Shown: in pieces, positions 13,122 through 15,789 of the stretch
How the letters are laid out: the number at the start of each line of letters is the position of its first letter
How positions within the stretch are numbered: the first letter of the stretch is position 1
Origin: Thermoplasmata archaeon
Lineage (GTDB): Archaea; Thermoplasmatota; Thermoplasmata; Thermoplasmatales; Thermoplasmataceae
Assembly: GCA_021835185.1 (NCBI GenBank)
Contig: JAKBQO010000019.1
Coordinates: forward strand, 1 to 15,789
Direction of reading: 5' to 3'
DNA: 15,789 nucleotides
The notes under the pieces: generated by a model
Database searches by the model: none
The model's input: the letters and a program-made list of their open reading frames with translations, nothing else
Told to the model about the DNA's origin: nothing
Position numbers and translations under genes: made by a program

Positions 13122-13133
13122 ATAAATATTTAT
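13122..13133. promoter_or_regulatory. Palindromic TATA-like box of the TrmB gene
   Basis: ATAAATATTTAT is a perfect 12-base palindrome centred about 30 bases before the TrmB ATG. It serves as the likely TATA box and could also be part of an autoregulatory site. Being made of A/T only, it may have no further meaning. Confidence 0.35.
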
Positions 13134-13156
13134 TTATGTTATTACAATAAACCTAT

Positions 13157-14185
13157 ATGACTGGTGATGAATTATTTGATAAACTCTCGAAGTTTGGGTT
13201 ATCGCCGTATGAAATCAAAGTTTATAAGACTCTTTTGCTGAACGGGCCACAGACATCCACATCAATAGTGTCAACCGCAGGTGTTCCACAACCAAGAGTT
13301 TACGATCTTTTTAATAATCTCCTGAACAAGGGATTGATAGAGATCAGCCCAGGAAAGAAAAAAATATACAGGGCAGTTCCTGTGGATATCGCACTGAACA
13401 GGATCATTAATGAAATGACGACATATAAGGATGAACTTTCAGAATATGTAAAGGTCACAGAACCAGAGAATACCAAATATAACCCCTATCTATGGTACAT
13501 GGATAATGCAAATCTTATCAGGGAACAGATGAAAAATATGATCATCAATGCCGAAACTGAAATTATAGTATCATTACGGCTTCCTCTCTTGAAATATTTG
13601 GATAAATATATACTGGATGCTGCTGAAAGGGGAATTTCTGTAATACTGACAATATTCCCGGATTCTGACAGATATGATATTGTGGAACTTGTTAATAAGG
13701 TGGTGATAAAGAGAAGACCTGGTATTTCTCCAGAAATAATGATTAAGGACAGGGATGAAGCAATAGTATATGTGGATAATATAAGCACAAAAACAAAATA
13801 TGCCATAGATTTTCAGGAGGAAGAAATGATTCACATAATCAATTATTATTACTATAATATTGTATGGAAACCATCAATTTACATCTCAAAGTTCCAGATA
13901 AAAAATAACTGGGAATTTAAAACTTCATGGATATCATGTGAGGCAATCAATGTCTTCATGAATAATGGATTTAAACTGACCGGGCAGGTTATAGGTGGCA
14001 CACAAAATGGTGAAATTGATGTCAGTGGAAGTATAAAAGGAACTGATGTAATTCCTGGATACAAGAATTCATTTTTAATAGAAACTGATGAAAGAGTATT
14101 CACAGTTGGAGGGAGACTTACCCGTATCGAGGATATTAGGCTGGAAAAATTTAGGTTGAATGCTGAAAAAATTCCCGGTAAATAA
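13157..14185 (+). CDS. TrmB-family transcriptional regulator
   Basis: This is an archaeal TrmB-type regulator, a family that often responds to sugars and controls transporters or sugar metabolism. At 342 residues it is full length. The N-terminal winged helix covers about 5-75 (GLSPYEIKVYKTLLLNGPQ, VPQPRVYDLFNNLLNKGLI, then the wing GKKKIYRAVP). A short coiled linker (about 80-100) follows. The central phospholipase-D-like domain (about 110-235) includes NAETEIIVSLR and AAERGISVILTIFP. The C-terminal all-beta domain (about 245-335) contains GGTQNGEIDVSGSIKG and FTVGGRLTRIEDIRLEKF and normally helps bind the effector. The effector is unknown. Leaderless start at 13157. The GT2 gene follows after 85 bases with its own promoter, which carries a palindrome that could be a target. 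Confidence 0.9.
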   Translation: MTGDELFDKLSKFGLSPYEIKVYKTLLLNGPQTSTSIVSTAGVPQPRVYDLFNNLLNKGLIEISPGKKKIYRAVPVDIALNRIINEMTTYKDELSEYVKVTEPENTKYNPYLWYMDNANLIREQMKNMIINAETEIIVSLRLPLLKYLDKYILDAAERGISVILTIFPDSDRYDIVELVNKVVIKRRPGISPEIMIKDRDEAIVYVDNISTKTKYAIDFQEEEMIHIINYYYYNIVWKPSIYISKFQIKNNWEFKTSWISCEAINVFMNNGFKLTGQVIGGTQNGEIDVSGSIKGTDVIPGYKNSFLIETDERVFTVGGRLTRIEDIRLEKFRLNAEKIPGK

Positions 14186-14220
14186 TTTCTTTTTCTCTGA
14201 CTTTTAATATACTGGATGAT

Positions 14221-14247
14221 AATTGAAAATATCAAATATTTTAAATT
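14221..14247. promoter_or_regulatory. Long imperfect palindrome at the GT2 promoter
   Basis: AAAATAT (14226-14232) and ATATTTT (14236-14242) pair perfectly around CAA. AATT (14221-14224) and AATT (14244-14247) extend the symmetry outward after one mismatched pair. The right half overlaps the TATA-like TTTTAAAT (14239-14246) placed about 28 bases before the GT2 ATG. TrmB-type regulators bind palindromes, so the upstream regulator is a candidate binder. Confidence 0.35.
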
Positions 14248-14270
14248 GAATAAGATTATTCTGGTTTAAT

Positions 14271-15026
14271 ATGCAATTTAATGCCTCTGTTGTTATCCCT
14301 GCCCTGAACGAGAAGGAAAATCTTGGCAAGCTTATAAACGATCTTAAAAAAGATAATATTTCATTCATATATATTATAGACGACAATTCCACAGATGGTA
14401 CTGCCGATCTGATTAAACAGTTTCCAGACGTTCATTTTCTTTTCAGGAAGGGAAGGTTGGGACTTATAAGCGCTGAGATAGATGGGATGAGATTAACCGC
14501 TTCTGAGTATGTTGTTGTGATGGACGCTGACCTTTCCCACAGGCCAGAGGATATTCCAGGAATGGTAGAGCAGGCTATAAACACATCATCTGATCTTGTC
14601 ATAGGTTCCAGATATACTGACAGTGGAATAACCAACGATGAATTTATTCGAAAAATAATAAGCAGGGGTGCAAATTTGCTTTTCAGGCTTTCCTTTGGCA
14701 TAAATCTCCATGACTGCACATCTGGATTTAGGGTGTACAGTAGAAAAGCATGTGATTATCTGGGAAAACAGGTTGACATAGAAAATGGTTATGTGGGCCA
14801 GGTTGATATTGTGAATCGGCTCACACATCATGGATTCAAGATTACCGAATATCCAGTGGTATTCGTCAAGAGAACTGAAGGCAAATCAAAGCTTAAAATG
14901 CGAGAAATAGTAAATTTCTTTCTCTTTGTGATTTATAATAAAAAAATATTCAAACTTATAGTTAGCCTGTTTTCACTTACCATACTGATGGTTATTCTTT
15001 CATTTGTCCTGATCCGTTTTGTCTAA
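14271..15026 (+). CDS. GT2 glycosyltransferase, dolichol-phosphate mannose synthase-like
   Basis: This is a membrane-anchored family-2 glycosyltransferase of the DPM1 type, which moves mannose or glucose from a nucleotide sugar to a polyprenyl phosphate for protein or lipid glycosylation. The 251 residues contain VVIPALNEKENL (7-18), the nucleotide-binding IDDNSTDGTADLI (36-48), the metal-binding DAD (85-87) in VMDADLSHRPEDIP, IGSRYTDSG (111-119), LHDCTSGFRVYSR (146-158) and the DPM-typical RTEGKSKLKMREI (201-213). A single hydrophobic segment at about 227-249 anchors the C-terminus, like the one- or two-helix archaeal and bacterial relatives. The donor sugar cannot be told. Its last 27 bases overlap the convergent flavoprotein gene. 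Confidence 0.9.
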   Translation: MQFNASVVIPALNEKENLGKLINDLKKDNISFIYIIDDNSTDGTADLIKQFPDVHFLFRKGRLGLISAEIDGMRLTASEYVVVMDADLSHRPEDIPGMVEQAINTSSDLVIGSRYTDSGITNDEFIRKIISRGANLLFRLSFGINLHDCTSGFRVYSRKACDYLGKQVDIENGYVGQVDIVNRLTHHGFKITEYPVVFVKRTEGKSKLKMREIVNFFLFVIYNKKIFKLIVSLFSLTILMVILSFVLIRFV

Positions 15027-15789
15027 TCCAAGACTGGCAGATATTATTATGGGATCCCATACCGGTCCGTACTCAGGTTCATAACCCAGATCATCGTAAA
15101 GCAGGTCATACAATTTCATATGTCCCCATATTGCCGTGGCTATTACGTTGAGCCTCCATGCAGCGTTGTCCTTTCCTATAATTTGCCCACCAGCAATTTC
15201 CCCGGTATTTTTATTATAAATTATCTTTAGGAATATATCGGAACCATTCAGATAGTTAGATTTACTCTTTGCCTTTATGGAAACGCTTCCATAATTAATT
15301 CCCAGTTTTGCTGCAGTATTTTCATTTATTCCGGTGTATCCTACCTGGTATCCCATTACATTTATAATGGTAGTTCCAAGTGCCCCCGGAAACACCCTCT
15401 TATTCCCGAATATGTTGATTCCTATGGTTCTCCCCATCTTATTTGCAATCTGTGCAAGTGGATAATAATCAGAAGATCCGGTAACAATATTTTTTGTAGC
15501 CACATTGTCTCCGGCGGCATAAATATCGGGATCAGATGTCTGCAAAAACTCATTCACACTTATAAGTCCATTTGCGGTGAGTTTCAGTCCTGCTTTTTCT
15601 GCAAGTTCAGTTGAAGGTTTTATTCCTGTGGCAGATATAACAAGTTCTGTATTGAATGTACCTCTACTTGTGGTTACAGAATAATTTCCCGGAGAACCGG
15701 ATATTGCTGTGGGAACTGAATTATATTCTATTTCTTTCCCATTTTTACTTAGAATATCTGTAAGTATATTTCCCATATCCCTGTCCATA
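15000..15789 (-). CDS. CoA-disulfide reductase/NADH oxidase-like flavoprotein, C-terminal part
   Basis: This is the C-terminal portion (about 263 residues) of a class I pyridine nucleotide-disulfide oxidoreductase. The gene is cut by the right edge, and the Met near 15788 is probably internal. Visible parts are the end of the NAD(P)H domain (LVISATGIKPSTELAEKAGL), the second FAD motif DPDIYAAGDN, YPLAQIANKMGR, and the dimerisation domain from about residue 140 onward (GTTIINVMGYQVGYTGINE, GQIIGKDNAAWRLNVIATAI). It ends in YEPEYGPVWDPIIISA, the position where CoA-disulfide reductases and Nox-type enzymes place active-site Tyr residues. The single redox Cys that separates CoA-disulfide reductases from other members would lie in the missing N-terminal part. 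It may reduce CoA disulfide, polysulfide or oxygen with NAD(P)H. It overlaps the GT2 gene tail to tail by 27 bases. Confidence 0.85.
   Translation of the reverse strand, partial: MDRDMGNILTDILSKNGKEIEYNSVPTAISGSPGNYSVTTSRGTFNTELVISATGIKPSTELAEKAGLKLTANGLISVNEFLQTSDPDIYAAGDNVATKNIVTGSSDYYPLAQIANKMGRTIGINIFGNKRVFPGALGTTIINVMGYQVGYTGINENTAAKLGINYGSVSIKAKSKSNYLNGSDIFLKIIYNKNTGEIAGGQIIGKDNAAWRLNVIATAIWGHMKLYDLLYDDLGYEPEYGPVWDPIIISASLGLDKTDQDK

Noticed and set aside
13879..14235. Minus-strand ORF opposite the end of the TrmB gene
   Set aside because: The plus-strand frame encodes the conserved C-terminal TrmB domain. The antisense product has no motif.
1..15789. Defence system, mobile element or CRISPR array
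   Set aside because: No transposase, integrase, nuclease-toxin pair, direct-repeat array or attachment-site duplication was seen. Gene content is housekeeping and composition looks even across the window.

Overview
The window reads as a compact, AT-rich genome of a thermoacidophilic archaeon, most likely a Thermoplasmatales relative (Ferroplasma, Acidiplasma or Cuniculiplasma type). This is inferred from gene content and signal style, not from a database search. The supporting points are: a TATA-like box sits about 25-28 bases before the chosen start of most genes, so most mRNAs look leaderless; arginine is mostly AGA/AGG and isoleucine often ATA; and the genes include a TrmB regulator, a DtxR/IdeR regulator with an SH3-like tail, a geranylgeranyl-reductase-family flavoprotein, PEP synthase and a family-5 uracil-DNA glycosylase. 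No tRNA, rRNA, CRISPR array, transposase or integrase was seen.

Layout from left to right. Bases 1-217 hold no clear gene, only small minus-strand ORFs and possibly the first codons of a gene running off the left edge. A biosynthetic-type thiolase (minus) is divergent from a four-helix membrane protein with a Q/N-rich head (plus). Next come two minus-strand genes, a SLOG/TIGR00725-type nucleotide-binding protein and a short NfeD-like protein. A two-gene plus-strand operon follows, an SDR oxidoreductase overlapping a family-5 uracil-DNA glycosylase by ATGA. It meets a basic Cys-containing unknown protein (minus). Then come a sugar-nucleotide epimerase homologue (minus), a COG3375-type GNAT acetyltransferase (plus) and ppsA (minus).

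A 293-base divergent region leads to an ABHD14-like alpha/beta hydrolase with an unusual leader. Beyond it lie a GGR-family flavoprotein (minus), a nearly all-coiled-coil protein with a basic tail (plus), a DtxR-family metal regulator (minus) divergent from a 2-Cys peroxiredoxin (plus), a TrmB regulator (plus), a DPM1-like GT2 glycosyltransferase (plus), and the C-terminal part of a CoA-disulfide reductase/NADH oxidase-like flavoprotein (minus, cut by the right edge).

Functionally this is ordinary central and housekeeping metabolism: gluconeogenesis (PEP synthase), acetyl-CoA condensation, isoprenoid-lipid-type reduction, sugar-nucleotide and dolichol-sugar chemistry, DNA repair, and a redox/metal cluster (IdeR-like regulator, peroxiredoxin, disulfide-reductase-like flavoprotein). 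I did not find a convincing new multi-gene system. The best leads are regulatory and biochemical: a DtxR-type operator over the start of the regulator's own gene with an unusual mix of metal ligands, a 10-codon ORF and a start-codon hairpin in the hydrolase leader, an epimerase homologue with Arg in place of the catalytic Lys, a thiolase with an altered Cys-Gly loop, and almost systematic abutting or overlapping of convergent genes.
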